The position numbers and the translations under genes are program-made. Positions 1 through 8,211 of a DNA stretch of 39,956 bases are shown piece after piece. Source of the stretch: an uncultured Saprospiraceae bacterium (GTDB lineage: Bacteria > Bacteroidota > Bacteroidia > Chitinophagales > Saprospiraceae); contig CALBEE010000015.1 in NCBI GenBank assembly GCA_937927575.1, forward strand, positions 1 to 39,956, written 5' to 3'. How positions within the stretch are numbered: the first letter of the stretch is position 1; each line of letters begins with the position of its first letter. The notes under the pieces were generated by a model. The model was not told the origin of the DNA, ran no database searches, and worked only from the letters and a program-made list of their open reading frames with translations.

Positions 1-1
1 T

Positions 2-826
2 TATGTCGATGTGACATTTGGCGCCGGTGGACATTCCAAATCTATTTTAAGTAACCTTGATGCTAAAGGGCATCTGTATGGTTTTGATCAAGATGAAGAT
101 GCTGTAGCTAATATTGAAGCTTCGGATCAGTTTACTTTCATCGCTTCTAACTTTAAGTATCTCGATAGATTTATGAGGTATTATGATAAGTTGGGTAAAG
201 TGGATGGTGTATTAGCTGACCTAGGTGTGTCGTCTCATCAGTTTGATATTCCTGAAAGGGGATTTTCTTACCGATTTGATGCAAGGTTAGATATGCGTAT
301 GGATGTAGCTCAAGAGTTTTCAGCTCTGGATCTAATAGCAACGTACAATGAGCAGCAATGGGTAGGTATTCTTAGTGAATACGGTGAAGTGCGAAATTCA
401 AAAACTTTAGCTAAGGCTCTGGTTCAGAATAGACATAAGATCAAAACAACATTCGAATTAAATGCATTGCTCTCAGAGATGAGAATAGGCTTAGAGTATA
501 AATACTTTGCTAAAGTCTATCAAGCAATCCGAATAGAAGTAAATGATGAGATCGGTGTGCTCCGAGACATGTTGAAAGCAGCATTGGAGGTATTGAAGCC
601 AGGAGGCTGGTTGTCGGTAATAAGTTACCACTCATTAGAAGATCGCCAAGTAAAGAATTTTATGAAGAGCGGAAATTTTGAAGGGAAGTTGATTCAAGAT
701 GACTACGGAAGAGTAGAGCGTCCATTCAAAGTGAAAACAAAGAAACCGATCTTGCCAAGTGAAGAAGAAATGGTGAGAAATACAAGATCGAAAAGTGCGA
801 AATTAAGAGTAGCGCAAAAGTTGTAA
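2..826 (+). CDS. rsmH: 16S rRNA (cytosine(1402)-N(4))-methyltransferase RsmH, 5' truncated
   Basis: RsmH (MraW) uses S-adenosylmethionine to methylate N4 of C1402 in the 16S rRNA decoding centre. The reading frame is open to the left edge: codons from base 2 read YVDVTFGAGGHS, the family's SAM-binding motif I, so the true start lies outside the window. By comparison with E. coli RsmH about 25-30 residues are missing. A GTG at 11 opens the same frame but cuts through the motif and is not a credible start. Other visible family signatures are GFDQDEDAV, DGVLADLGVSS, a middle helical insertion, and the C-terminal SYHSLEDRQVK and RNTRSKSAKLR blocks. It is the usual first or second gene of dcw clusters, followed 102 bp later by the ftsL-like gene. 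Family assignment is secure. Confidence 0.96.
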   Translation, partial: YVDVTFGAGGHSKSILSNLDAKGHLYGFDQDEDAVANIEASDQFTFIASNFKYLDRFMRYYDKLGKVDGVLADLGVSSHQFDIPERGFSYRFDARLDMRMDVAQEFSALDLIATYNEQQWVGILSEYGEVRNSKTLAKALVQNRHKIKTTFELNALLSEMRIGLEYKYFAKVYQAIRIEVNDEIGVLRDMLKAALEVLKPGGWLSVISYHSLEDRQVKNFMKSGNFEGKLIQDDYGRVERPFKVKTKKPILPSEEEMVRNTRSKSAKLRVAQKL

Positions 827-899
827 GCTCTTAATAATAAATTGAATAAGAATAACGAGTTGCGGAGCGAGTGGAGGTTTTTTAAAATTTACGCTTTCA

Positions 900-917
900 C
901 TTAATCTTAAACTTAAT
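900..917 (+). repeat. Three tandem CTTAAW hexamers in front of the ftsL-like gene
   Basis: The 18 bases read CTTAAT, CTTAAA, CTTAAT and end 11 bases before the ATG at 929. The same hexamer family, longer and in both orientations, sits in the mraY leader (5226-5254 and 5372-5400). Function unknown. In A+T-rich DNA a short run like this could be chance, so the recurrence is the only argument. Confidence 0.4.
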
Positions 918-928
918 TAGCTATATAA

Positions 929-1264
929 ATGCCGAAGATCCTTAATAAGAAAACTACACTTTATCGATTTAAAGGAATCGAATGGATATTTATGAATTTG
1001 CCGTTTGTGTGCTACCTAGCATTATTAGGTATCGTGTATATATATAATGTACACACTACTGAAAAAAATCTCAGGAGAATCGAGGCTCTAGAGAAAGTAG
1101 TAAAAGATACAGAGTCAAAATATATGGACCTTCATCAAGAGGTTATGTATGGTAGTACACAATCGCAAATGCAGGACAAAGTAGCTAGTATGGATTTAAA
1201 ATATACTGGTCAACTACCCAAAAAAATCAAAGTAGATAAAAATAATAAGTCTACTGAGAAATGA
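929..1264 (+). CDS. ftsL: FtsL-like cell division protein
   Basis: This is a 111-residue bitopic membrane protein: a short basic cytoplasmic N terminus, one hydrophobic segment at about residues 20-40 (FVCYLALLGIVYIY), then a charged heptad-like stretch (about 45-85) expected to form a periplasmic coiled coil, and a lysine-rich end. Sequence conservation of FtsL is very low, so the call rests on size, topology and position between rsmH and ftsI, where Bacteroidota carry their FtsL-like gene. FtsL pairs with FtsB/DivIC-type proteins and FtsQ and helps activate FtsW-FtsI. The stop is only 28 bases before the preferred ftsI start, so the two are surely co-transcribed. No Shine-Dalgarno sequence is seen. 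A TATATAA run lies just before the start. Confidence 0.75.
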   Translation: MPKILNKKTTLYRFKGIEWIFMNLPFVCYLALLGIVYIYNVHTTEKNLRRIEALEKVVKDTESKYMDLHQEVMYGSTQSQMQDKVASMDLKYTGQLPKKIKVDKNNKSTEK

Positions 1265-1292
1265 TTCGGTGGTGGTCTGGAAGAGACTACTG

Positions 1293-3389
1293 ATGGAAAA
1301 GAAGAGTGAATTACTTATTAGATTATATATGGTTGTCGGCGCTTTTGCGTTGGTGGCAGTGGTTATATTCTATAGAGTAGTTAAGGTGAATGTCTTTGAA
1401 GGAGATAAGTGGAGAAAAAAAGGAAATGTGCATGTCAAATGGAAGCCAATAGAGGCTGACAGAGGTGATATATATGCAATGGATGGAAGCCCTTTGGCTA
1501 CATCGCAACCGTTCTTTGAAATACGAATGGATCTAAAGGTCATTAAAGACAATTTGTTTAATGGCAAATTAGATTCGCTAGCTTTTAAGCTTAATAAAAT
1601 GTTTCCTGCTGGAAAATCTAAGGAGCAATGGAAGTCATACTTGAGGAGTAATAGGGGTAAGAAAAACGCTTATTGTCTGATCGCAAAAGATTTGACAATT
1701 GCTCAGAAAGAGACGGTGTCTAACTTCCCTATACTACGAAAAAGTAAGTATAAAGGAGGAGCTATGGTAGATAGGTATTTCAAAAGGAGGAAACCTTTCA
1801 GAGAATTAGCAAGTAGGACGATAGGAGTGGATAGAGAAAATGCTGACAAGATTGGTTTAGAGGGATATTTTGATAAATTTTTAAAAGGGGCCAATGAAAA
1901 GAGGTTGATGAAGTATATCAAACCAGATTGGATCCCAGTTTATGATCCGTCAGAATTTACGCCACAAAGCGGAGATGATGTCTATACTACTATTGATATT
2001 GATATTCAAGATATAGCTCATACTGAGTTAGAGTCCGCTTTGGTTCAGTATCAAGCAAAGGCAGGCTCAGTAATTGTGATGGAAGTAGCAACAGGAGCTA
2101 TAAGAGCAATTACGAATCTTTCTGCTGATGGAAAGGGCAATTATAGGGAATCATACAATCATGCCATAGGAAGATTAAGTGAGCCAGGATCAACTTTTAA
2201 ATTGGCTACCGCGCTCGCTTTAATGGATGATGGTTACGCTCAGTTAGATACTAAAGTAGATCTTAATAAGGGGCGAATGAAGTTTTATGATCAAACAATG
2301 CATGACAGTGAGTGGCATGGAATTGAGACTGCAGATTTGCGTAAAGCTTTTGAAATATCTAGTAATGTAGGGATCGCCAATTTGGCTAATCAGCATTATA
2401 ATAAAGCAGGAGGAAACACAAAATTTTTGAGAACGCTTAATAAGTTTGGATTACTTGATCCTACTGGAATCGAATTGATTGGTGAAAGAACTCCTTTTGT
2501 AAAAGATCCCATAAAAGATAAAAAGAAATGGTCTGGTACGACTATACCATGGATGGCGCATGGCTATGAATTGATGTACACTCCATTGCAAATGCTGAAT
2601 CTGTATAATACAGTAGCAAACGATGGTAAAATGATGAAGCCTTATTTGGTTTCTAAAATAATGCAAGGTGATAAAGTAATAGAAAATTTTCCGCCTAAAG
2701 TAATAAAGAAAAAAATCGCTTCTGCTAATGCAATAAAGGGAGCACAAGATCTACTTGAAGGAGTAGTCATAAGAGGTACAGGAAGGAAATTGCAATCTGA
2801 GCATTTTGACTTTGCTGGAAAGACAGGTACAACGCGTATCAACTATGCCAACAAAGACGAAGAGAAAAAGTATAATGCATCCTTTGCAGGGTATTTTCCA
2901 GCAAATAATCCTAAGTACTCGATGATGGTTGTTGTCTATGACCCTCAAGGAAAATTTTATGGTGGTACTGTAGCTGGTCCAGTGTTTAGAAATGTGGTTG
3001 AAAAAGTACATAATCTAAAATTAGACCTCAATAAAGCGATCAACCAAGGTGGTGAATTAATAGCAGCAGCGAATCTTCCTAAGAGAAGAATAGGATATAA
3101 AAAAGATTTTGAAAAAGTATTTGAGCACGTAGGTATCGAATATAATAATAAGTCAAAGTCTAATTGGGTAGCCGTAGATCCATTTGATAATAAAATGCTC
3201 ATCGATAAGAAGAGTATTAAAAAATCAGAAGTGCCAGATGTCCGTGGGATGGGAGCAAGAGATGCAGTATATGTGTTAGAGAATCTTGGACTCTTAGTAG
3301 AGTTGGAAGGTCAAGGCCAAGTAAAAAAACAATCAATACGTCCAGGAGCAAAGGCAACTGAACAAAAAATTAAAATCTATTTGGATTAA
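1293..3389 (+). CDS. ftsI: Penicillin-binding protein / septal transpeptidase FtsI with PASTA domain
   Basis: This is the septal peptidoglycan DD-transpeptidase. I prefer the ATG at 1293 (698 aa). A GTG at 1269 would add eight residues (V V V W K R L L) but lacks support. An N-terminal transmembrane anchor (about residues 8-30) is followed by a PBP dimerisation domain with the ADRGDIYAMDGSPLA motif, then the transpeptidase domain. Its three catalytic motifs are all present: S300-T-F-K303 (nucleophile Ser), S356-S-N358 and K510-T-G512. A single C-terminal PASTA-like domain (about 647-698, starting VPDVRGMGARDA) follows a linker. PASTA domains are familiar from Gram-positive PBPs but also occur in Bacteroidota FtsI. 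The partner polymerase FtsW is encoded downstream in the same cluster. Codon use and composition look like the neighbours. Confidence 0.95.
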   Translation: MEKKSELLIRLYMVVGAFALVAVVIFYRVVKVNVFEGDKWRKKGNVHVKWKPIEADRGDIYAMDGSPLATSQPFFEIRMDLKVIKDNLFNGKLDSLAFKLNKMFPAGKSKEQWKSYLRSNRGKKNAYCLIAKDLTIAQKETVSNFPILRKSKYKGGAMVDRYFKRRKPFRELASRTIGVDRENADKIGLEGYFDKFLKGANEKRLMKYIKPDWIPVYDPSEFTPQSGDDVYTTIDIDIQDIAHTELESALVQYQAKAGSVIVMEVATGAIRAITNLSADGKGNYRESYNHAIGRLSEPGSTFKLATALALMDDGYAQLDTKVDLNKGRMKFYDQTMHDSEWHGIETADLRKAFEISSNVGIANLANQHYNKAGGNTKFLRTLNKFGLLDPTGIELIGERTPFVKDPIKDKKKWSGTTIPWMAHGYELMYTPLQMLNLYNTVANDGKMMKPYLVSKIMQGDKVIENFPPKVIKKKIASANAIKGAQDLLEGVVIRGTGRKLQSEHFDFAGKTGTTRINYANKDEEKKYNASFAGYFPANNPKYSMMVVVYDPQGKFYGGTVAGPVFRNVVEKVHNLKLDLNKAINQGGELIAAANLPKRRIGYKKDFEKVFEHVGIEYNNKSKSNWVAVDPFDNKMLIDKKSIKKSEVPDVRGMGARDAVYVLENLGLLVELEGQGQVKKQSIRPGAKATEQKIKIYLD

Positions 3390-3427
3390 AAGCTAAGTAG
3401 ATGATGAATAAGCAAGACGAAATTGAT

Positions 3428-3489
3428 GGGTGTCAAAAGCTGACAAGTTGGTGTAAAATTTTATATCATTTTCGTTAATGACGATACCC
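3428..3489 (+). promoter_or_regulatory. Alternative hairpins in the ftsI-murE spacer
   Basis: TGTCA at 3431-3435 can pair locally with TGACA at 3441-3445 (loop AAAGC). It can instead form part of a longer-range pairing of GGGT-GTC (3428-3434) with GAC-gat-ACCC (3480-3489), which ends four bases before the murE ATG. The two pairings are mutually exclusive, as in attenuator-like leaders. The stems are short and the reading is tentative. Confidence 0.25.
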
Positions 3490-3493
3490 AATA

Positions 3494-4966
3494 ATGAAGA
3501 AGAATAAAAAAAAGTTATTTGAAATAATTCCAGATGATATTCAGATCAATGCAGATCATCGTGAACTGGAAGTAGTACAGATAGAAATAGATAGTAGGAG
3601 AGTTACCTCTCAAACATTATTTATAGCTATCAAAGGTCATCAAGTGGATGGTCATAAGTATATAGCCAATGCAATACATGCTGGCGCTACTGTGATTGTC
3701 CATAATGAAAAGATCAATGTACAAAAAGAGGCAAATGTTGTATTTATTGCGGTCTCTGATACTTCGAAGTATGCTGGACTCATAGCGCACAAGTTCTATG
3801 ATGATCCATCAGAAAAAACACAGCTCATTGGTGTGACGGGTACAAATGGCAAGACGAGTGTTGTAACACTTCTTTATCAAGCAATGACGAAGATGGGTTA
3901 TAAAGTAGGATTGATTTCAACTGTTCAAAATAGAATAGGAGATCTCATTATAAATGCTACGCATACTACACCTGATGCCATTAATTTGAATAGACTTTTG
4001 GCTGAGATGGTAGAAAGTGGTTGCGACTATGTTTTCATGGAAGTAAGTTCACATGCTATCGATCAGCAAAGAATATCAGGACTTAAATATAGAGTGGCTG
4101 CGTTCACCAATATTAGTCATGATCATTTGGATTATCATAATACTTTTAAAGAATATATTTGGACGAAGAAAAAGTTTTTCGACTATTTGGATAAGGAAGC
4201 TACAGCCATTTCCAACATTGATGACAAGAGGGGTGAGGTGATGTTACAAAATACCTCAGCTAGTGTAAGAACGTTGGCGCTGCGAAGTGCTGCGGATTAC
4301 AAAGCCAAAATAATCACAGACTCTATTGAGGGTTTGCACATGATTATTGATAGACAAGAAATACACTTTCAACTATCAGGCCGATTCAATGCCTATAATT
4401 TATTGACTGTATATGCGATCCTAAAGGAGAGCGGTTTGCCATCCGAAGAAATACTTACTGTACTTAGCCAGTTGCAAGGAGCAGAAGGTAGATTTGAAAA
4501 AATTATACATCCGATCACAAAGACTTGTGCTATCGTCGACTATGCTCATACACCTGATGCATTAGATAATGTATTGCAAACGATTATGCAAACAAAATCT
4601 AATAATCAAAAAGTCATCACAGTAATTGGTTGTGGTGGAGATAGAGATAGAGCTAAGAGACCTAAAATGGCACTCATAGCAGCATCGCTTTCTCATAGAG
4701 TAGTGCTTACAAGTGATAATCCTAGATCAGAGAATCCAGAAATGATTCTTGATGATATGGAAGATGGTCTGGAAAGTAAAAGAGCTGATCATGTACTAAG
4801 AATAGTAGATAGGAAGCAAGCAATTATAAAAGCCATAGAATTGGCAAAAGATAGAGATATAATATTAGTGGCAGGTAAAGGCCATGAAAAATATCAAGAG
4901 ATCAGGGGAGAAAAGTTTCCCTTCGATGATAAAGAAATAATAAGAAAAGAATTCAATAAATCTTAG
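3494..4966 (+). CDS. murE: UDP-MurNAc-tripeptide synthetase MurE (meso-diaminopimelate type)
   Basis: MurE is the cytoplasmic ATP-dependent ligase that adds the third amino acid to UDP-MurNAc-L-Ala-D-Glu. The 490 residues show the N-terminal UDP-MurNAc-binding domain with the IDSRRV motif (about 32-37). The central ATPase domain follows, with G113-VTGTNGKT121 as P-loop and the TTPD and EVSSHAIDQ blocks. The C-terminal domain has DYAHTPDAL and GCGGDRDRAKRP. The D408-N-P-R411 motif followed by SENP is the known marker of enzymes that use meso-diaminopimelate rather than lysine, so this organism should have DAP-type peptidoglycan. The start is an ATG 104 bases after ftsI. There is no murF between murE and mraY, unlike E. 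coli but as usual in Bacteroidota. Confidence 0.97.
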   Translation: MKKNKKKLFEIIPDDIQINADHRELEVVQIEIDSRRVTSQTLFIAIKGHQVDGHKYIANAIHAGATVIVHNEKINVQKEANVVFIAVSDTSKYAGLIAHKFYDDPSEKTQLIGVTGTNGKTSVVTLLYQAMTKMGYKVGLISTVQNRIGDLIINATHTTPDAINLNRLLAEMVESGCDYVFMEVSSHAIDQQRISGLKYRVAAFTNISHDHLDYHNTFKEYIWTKKKFFDYLDKEATAISNIDDKRGEVMLQNTSASVRTLALRSAADYKAKIITDSIEGLHMIIDRQEIHFQLSGRFNAYNLLTVYAILKESGLPSEEILTVLSQLQGAEGRFEKIIHPITKTCAIVDYAHTPDALDNVLQTIMQTKSNNQKVITVIGCGGDRDRAKRPKMALIAASLSHRVVLTSDNPRSENPEMILDDMEDGLESKRADHVLRIVDRKQAIIKAIELAKDRDIILVAGKGHEKYQEIRGEKFPFDDKEIIRKEFNKS

Positions 4967-5044
4967 AAATAGGATTTATTAAAAGATATATGAGAATTAA
5001 TAATTCTCAGAAGAATTAGGTTCTATTATCATTCTCAGGTTGGT

Positions 5045-5105
5045 TTTAACAGTTGCAGTAGGGTAGCTACTGGAAAAAGTTCTGGAGTCCTACTGCACTG
5101 TTAAA
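5045..5105 (+). terminator. 17-bp bulged stem-loop with a following T run: possible internal terminator or attenuator
   Basis: The left arm (5045-5062, TTTAACAGTTGCAGTAGG) pairs with the right arm (5089-5105, CCTACTGCACTGTTAAA) over 17 base pairs, with only T5054 bulged. Two further G-T wobbles could close the 26-base loop. A run of five T lies at 5108-5112, two bases after the stem. This is far longer than chance pairing. The T run is short for a classical terminator, so it could also be an RNA-processing or regulatory hairpin between murE and mraY. Confidence 0.5.
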
Positions 5106-5225
5106 TATTTTTATTCACACAGGTAATGTGAGTACAAAATAAGTAAAAGCGAATGAGTAGAATTAAAAACTTTACAACTCTCAAGGTTCTAATTAAAGAG
5201 TTGCAAGGATTGTGCCAATGGCACG

Positions 5226-5254
5226 TAAGTTTAAGATTAAGTTGAAGTTTAAGT
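5226..5254 (+). repeat. Tandem TAAGTT-type hexamers, left arm of an imperfect inverted repeat
   Basis: About five tandem hexamers (TAAGTT, TAAGAT, TAAGTT, GAAGTT, TAAGT) are visible. They are roughly the reverse complement of the hexamers at 5372-5400: by my alignment 21 of 29 positions match, and some mismatches would be G-T wobbles in RNA. The two arms enclose 117 bases directly in front of mraY. Confidence 0.45.
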
Positions 5255-5371
5255 GGATAACGAAAACCAATTGAAGATTAAGCTAAAATATTAAAGAAAA
5301 CTGAGTAAAGGTTTTTTTGATGAAGATTGATTCGTAGAGTAGGAATTGGGTTCATATGTTGAGCCTTTTAA

Positions 5372-5400
5372 ACTTAACCTTAGACTTGTACTTAAGCTTA
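5372..5400 (+). repeat. Tandem AACTTA-type hexamers, right arm, abutting the mraY start
   Basis: Hexamers AACTTA, ACCTTA, GACTTG, TACTTA, AGCTTA run to two bases before the ATG at 5403. If they pair with 5226-5254 the mraY start codon would sit at the base of a long imperfect stem. These bases are also open in frame with mraY, so an N-terminal extension from a TTG at 5346 is formally possible. It would be a low-complexity leucine/lysine/asparagine stretch not expected in the family. Confidence 0.45.
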
Positions 5401-5402
5401 AT

Positions 5403-6668
5403 ATGTTATATCACATATTTGAATATTTAGAAAATAATTATCACGTTGGAGGCGCAGGTCTCTTTCAATATATATCCTTTAGAGCAGGAGCGGCTATAAT
5501 CACTTCATTGTTGATTTCGCTTTTATTCGGAAATAGGATCATACGTTCTTTGAAACGATTGCAAGTAGGAGAGACAGTAAGAGAATTAGGTCTCGCTGGT
5601 CAAAAAGAAAAGGAAGGAACTCCGACTATGGGAGGATTTATCATCCTATTGGCCACATGGGTACCTTGTCTACTTTTTGCTAGATTGGATAATATATATA
5701 TCATCCTCATGCTAGTGACTACTCTATGGATGACTACCATTGGATTTGCTGATGACTACATCAAAGTCTTTAAAAAGGATAAAGATGGTTTGGCTGGAAA
5801 ATTCAAAGTTTTTGGACAAATAGCATTAGGTGTTTTTGTTGCGCTCATTATGCTTTATAATGATGATGTAGTGATCAGAATGCCGATTGAAGAAGCTATT
5901 GCCGGCGGATACCAAGTAGTCGACAGATTTACTGCTGAGGTAACTACCATTGGTCAAGCTAAAGAATTAGTCAATATGGCTTATGTAAAATCTACATTGA
6001 CTAACATACCATTTTTCAAAGGAAATAATTTTGAATACGCTTCACTATTATCATTCTTAGGAGATAATTGGAGTCACTTGATTTGGATTGTGTTTGTTCC
6101 TATAGTAATATTCATAATTACTGCTGTATCAAATGCGGCAAATCTTACAGATGGTATCGATGGTTTAGCTACTGGCGTATCTGCAATAATAGGCGCAACA
6201 TTGGGAATCTTAGCTTATGTATCTGGTAACACGATTATCGCAGATTATTTGAATATTTTATATATACCTCACTCAGGAGAGCTAGTGATATTCGCGGCTT
6301 GTTTTGTAGGAGGATGTGTCGGTTTTCTATGGTTTAATAGCTATCCGGCAAAAGTATTTATGGGTGATACGGGTAGTTTGACAATAGGTGCTATAATAGC
6401 AACTATGGCGATACTACTAAGAAAAGAATTTTTGATACCAATACTCTGTGGAATATTCGTAGTAGAAAATTTATCAGTTGTGCTACAAGTAGGATATTTT
6501 AAATATACAAGAAAAAAAAATGGCGAAGGTCGAAGAATATTCAAAATGGCTCCGCTGCATCACCACTTCCAAAAACTGGGTATGCACGAAGCTAGAATAG
6601 TTACAAGATTCTGGATCGTAGGAATAATACTAGCAGTGTTAACTATTATAACCTTAAAAGTAAGATAA
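5403..6668 (+). CDS. mraY: Phospho-N-acetylmuramoyl-pentapeptide-transferase MraY
   Basis: MraY is the integral membrane enzyme that transfers phospho-MurNAc-pentapeptide to undecaprenyl phosphate, making lipid I. The ATG at 5403 (421 aa) gives the family N terminus [13 protein letters not shown], so I reject the upstream TTG at 5346. Signatures include GTPTMGG, the Mg-binding D117-D118-[17 protein letters not shown] (about 244-256), FMGDTGSL, and the HHH motif in [12 protein letters not shown]. Multiple hydrophobic helices fit the ten-helix fold. The protein is about 60 residues longer than E. coli MraY because of an insertion at about residues 155-220 (from [10 protein letters not shown] to FKGNNFEY). 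Insertions there are, to my knowledge, typical of Bacteroidota MraY. It is followed by murD with a 68-bp spacer. Confidence 0.97.
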   Translation: MLYHIFEYLENNYHVGGAGLFQYISFRAGAAIITSLLISLLFGNRIIRSLKRLQVGETVRELGLAGQKEKEGTPTMGGFIILLATWVPCLLFARLDNIYIILMLVTTLWMTTIGFADDYIKVFKKDKDGLAGKFKVFGQIALGVFVALIMLYNDDVVIRMPIEEAIAGGYQVVDRFTAEVTTIGQAKELVNMAYVKSTLTNIPFFKGNNFEYASLLSFLGDNWSHLIWIVFVPIVIFIITAVSNAANLTDGIDGLATGVSAIIGATLGILAYVSGNTIIADYLNILYIPHSGELVIFAACFVGGCVGFLWFNSYPAKVFMGDTGSLTIGAIIATMAILLRKEFLIPILCGIFVVENLSVVLQVGYFKYTRKKNGEGRRIFKMAPLHHHFQKLGMHEARIVTRFWIVGIILAVLTIITLKVR

Positions 6669-6724
6669 CCACTAATCGGCATGGTTAGAGCCTTGTCGTA
6701 TTCGTCCTTCTTTTGAGGGAAAAT

Positions 6725-6730
6725 GGGAGG
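6725..6730 (+). promoter_or_regulatory. Shine-Dalgarno-like GGGAGG before murD
   Basis: GGGAGG ends six bases before the ATG at 6737, close to ideal Shine-Dalgarno placement. This supports that ATG over the in-frame TTG at 6713. Bacteroidota seldom rely on such sites and almost no other gene here has one, so it may be chance. Confidence 0.4.
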
Positions 6731-6736
6731 AAAAGC

Positions 6737-8056
6737 ATGGAGACTAAAAGCGAAATAGTAATATTAGGCGCTGGTGAAAGCGGAATAGGAGCAGCACTAC
6801 TTGCAAAGAAATTAGATCAATCGGTATACGTAAGTGATGCTGGCTTGATCAATGAAAAATATAAAGAAGAATTAATAAATAATAAGATCGGCTTTGAAGA
6901 AAGCGGTCATGATTTTGACAGATTGAAAAATGCTACACTAGCTATAGTGAGCCCTGGAATACCAGATACTGCAAAACCAATAGAAATATTGAAAGATGCT
7001 GATGTTCCGATGATTTCTGAGATCGAATATGGATATCAGAATACAAAGGCTTTCATCATTGCTATCACTGGAAGTAATGGAAAAACGACTACAACTGGTC
7101 TTACATTTCATATACTTAAAGAAGCGGGAGTTGATGTTGCTGTAGGAGGTAATTATGGTATTTCTATGTGCAGAGTACTAGCAGAGAGAGAGCCTAAATA
7201 TTTTGTTTTAGAGCTTAGTAGTTTTCAGTTAGAGAAGGTAAAAACTTTCAAAGCTGATATTGCAATTATTCTCAATATTACTCCAGATCATTTGGATAGA
7301 TATGAGTATAATATGGATCTCTATGTAGCGGCAAAAATGAATATCGTCAATAATCAAACGAAAGAAAATATAATCATCTATAATGGTGATGATAGATATA
7401 TCCAGAGTAATTTGGATAATAGGAATCTCCCTTCGACAAGGAGAATTCCACTTTCGACTAAGGACTACATTACTGGGTTAGTATCTTCGGATACTGACCT
7501 AGTTTTCCGGACTAAGTTGGAAGGAGTTCATAATCTCTTCAATGCAAGCTGTGCTATAGCAGCATGTCGTGAAGTAGGATTATCAGAAACTCAAATCGCC
7601 TCAGGACTTGCGTCATTTACTAATATGCCGCATCGAATGGAGCCGATAGCTGTAATCAAAGGAGTACAGTATATTAATGATAGTAAAGCGACTAATGTAG
7701 ACGCTGTTTATTTTGCCCTCGATGCGATGACTACACCAGTGATCTGGATTGCTGGAGGAGCGGACAAAGGCAATGACTACAAACAGATCGATCACCTCGT
7801 AAGGGACAAAGTAAAAATGCTTATTTGTCTTACGGCATATCCAGAGCCATTAACTACAGCTTTTGGAAATGTAATTGAGGAGATCATTATTACAGAAGAT
7901 GTCGATGAAGCTATTCAAGTGGCAGCTCAATATGCTGATGAAGGAGATACAGTAATTTTATCTCCAGCATGTGCAAGCTTTGATCTATTCAATAACTACA
8001 TGGATAGAGGAGAGCAGTTTCGGACTAGCGTACTCAAGAGATTGAAAGAAAACTAG
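6737..8056 (+). CDS. murD: UDP-N-acetylmuramoyl-L-alanine--D-glutamate ligase MurD
   Basis: MurD is the cytoplasmic ATP-dependent ligase adding D-glutamate to UDP-MurNAc-L-Ala. The preferred ATG gives 439 residues, the usual length. The N-terminal Rossmann-like UDP-binding domain begins with ILGAGESGIGAALLA. The central Mur ligase domain has the P-loop T111-GSNGKTTTT, then LELSSFQLE and NITPDHLDRY. The C-terminal domain carries NDSKATNVDA and the conserved ILSPACASFDLFNNYMDRG block. All Mur ligase invariant residues I can recognise are present. It lies between mraY and ftsW, but the 367-bp gap after it breaks the otherwise tight cluster. Confidence 0.97.
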   Translation: METKSEIVILGAGESGIGAALLAKKLDQSVYVSDAGLINEKYKEELINNKIGFEESGHDFDRLKNATLAIVSPGIPDTAKPIEILKDADVPMISEIEYGYQNTKAFIIAITGSNGKTTTTGLTFHILKEAGVDVAVGGNYGISMCRVLAEREPKYFVLELSSFQLEKVKTFKADIAIILNITPDHLDRYEYNMDLYVAAKMNIVNNQTKENIIIYNGDDRYIQSNLDNRNLPSTRRIPLSTKDYITGLVSSDTDLVFRTKLEGVHNLFNASCAIAACREVGLSETQIASGLASFTNMPHRMEPIAVIKGVQYINDSKATNVDAVYFALDAMTTPVIWIAGGADKGNDYKQIDHLVRDKVKMLICLTAYPEPLTTAFGNVIEEIIITEDVDEAIQVAAQYADEGDTVILSPACASFDLFNNYMDRGEQFRTSVLKRLKEN

Positions 8057-8097
8057 AGTTGAAATTATGAGATGTTAAGCTTGCTAGACAAGCAGAA

Positions 8098-8148
8098 TTG
8101 AAATACCGATAGTAATCTATTAATTGGTAATGTAATTGGGTATTTCAA
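8098..8148 (+). ncRNA. Candidate branched RNA structure (10-bp closing stem)
   Basis: TTGAAATACC (8098-8107) pairs perfectly with GGTATTTCAA (8139-8148). The enclosed bases can fold into two short inner stems, GATAG/CTATT (8108-8112 with 8117-8121) and AATT/AATT (8122-8125 with 8134-8137), giving a three-way junction with almost no unpaired bases between stems. The closing stem is solid and the inner stems are weak. No match to a named RNA family is claimed. Confidence 0.4.
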
Positions 8149-8177
8149 GGGGAATTAAAAAGTAAAAGAAAACAACT

Positions 8178-8205
8178 AAATAGAATAATTAAGGCGATTC
8201 TATTT
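8178..8205 (+). repeat. Hairpin 1 of a tandem pair with shared loop AATTAAGGCG
   Basis: The 9-bp stem AAATAGAAT/ATTCTATTT (8178-8186 with 8197-8205) closes the 10-base loop AATTAAGGCG. The same loop reappears in hairpin 2 at 8224-8233, exactly 37 bases further on, with a different but again self-complementary stem. Confidence 0.6.
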
Positions 8206-8211
8206 GGCAAA

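Larger units (their letters stand above)
4967..5402 (+). other. 436-bp non-coding gap between murE and mraY, rich in inverted repeats
   Basis: No credible coding frame is seen here. The gap holds, in order: a palindrome TGAGAATTA-A-TAATTCTCA (4991-5009); the long bulged stem-loop at 5045-5105; TCACA/TGTGA (5115-5131); CAACTCT/AGAGTTG (5175-5203); GTGCCA-A-TGGCAC (5212-5224); and the hexamer repeats. A gap this long is unusual inside a dcw operon, whose other spacers are mostly short or overlapping. It may hold a terminator plus a second promoter, or a processed leader. I could not pick a clear promoter by eye. Confidence 0.6.

Noticed and set aside
11..13. GTG at 11 as the rsmH start
   Set aside because: The frame is open to the left edge and codons from base 2 complete the conserved SAM-binding motif YVDVTFGAGGHS, so the gene begins outside the window.
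5346..5402. TTG start for mraY at 5346
   Set aside because: The added residues are encoded by the hexamer repeat and match nothing in MraY. The ATG at 5403 aligns with the family N terminus.
4967..5402. Missing murF between murE and mraY as evidence of a deletion
   Set aside because: Bacteroidota dcw clusters usually lack murF at this place, and no murF remnant is visible in the gap.
5555..6100. The roughly 60-residue insertion in MraY as a domain fusion
   Set aside because: Similar insertions are, to my knowledge, normal in Bacteroidota MraY, and all catalytic motifs remain in order.
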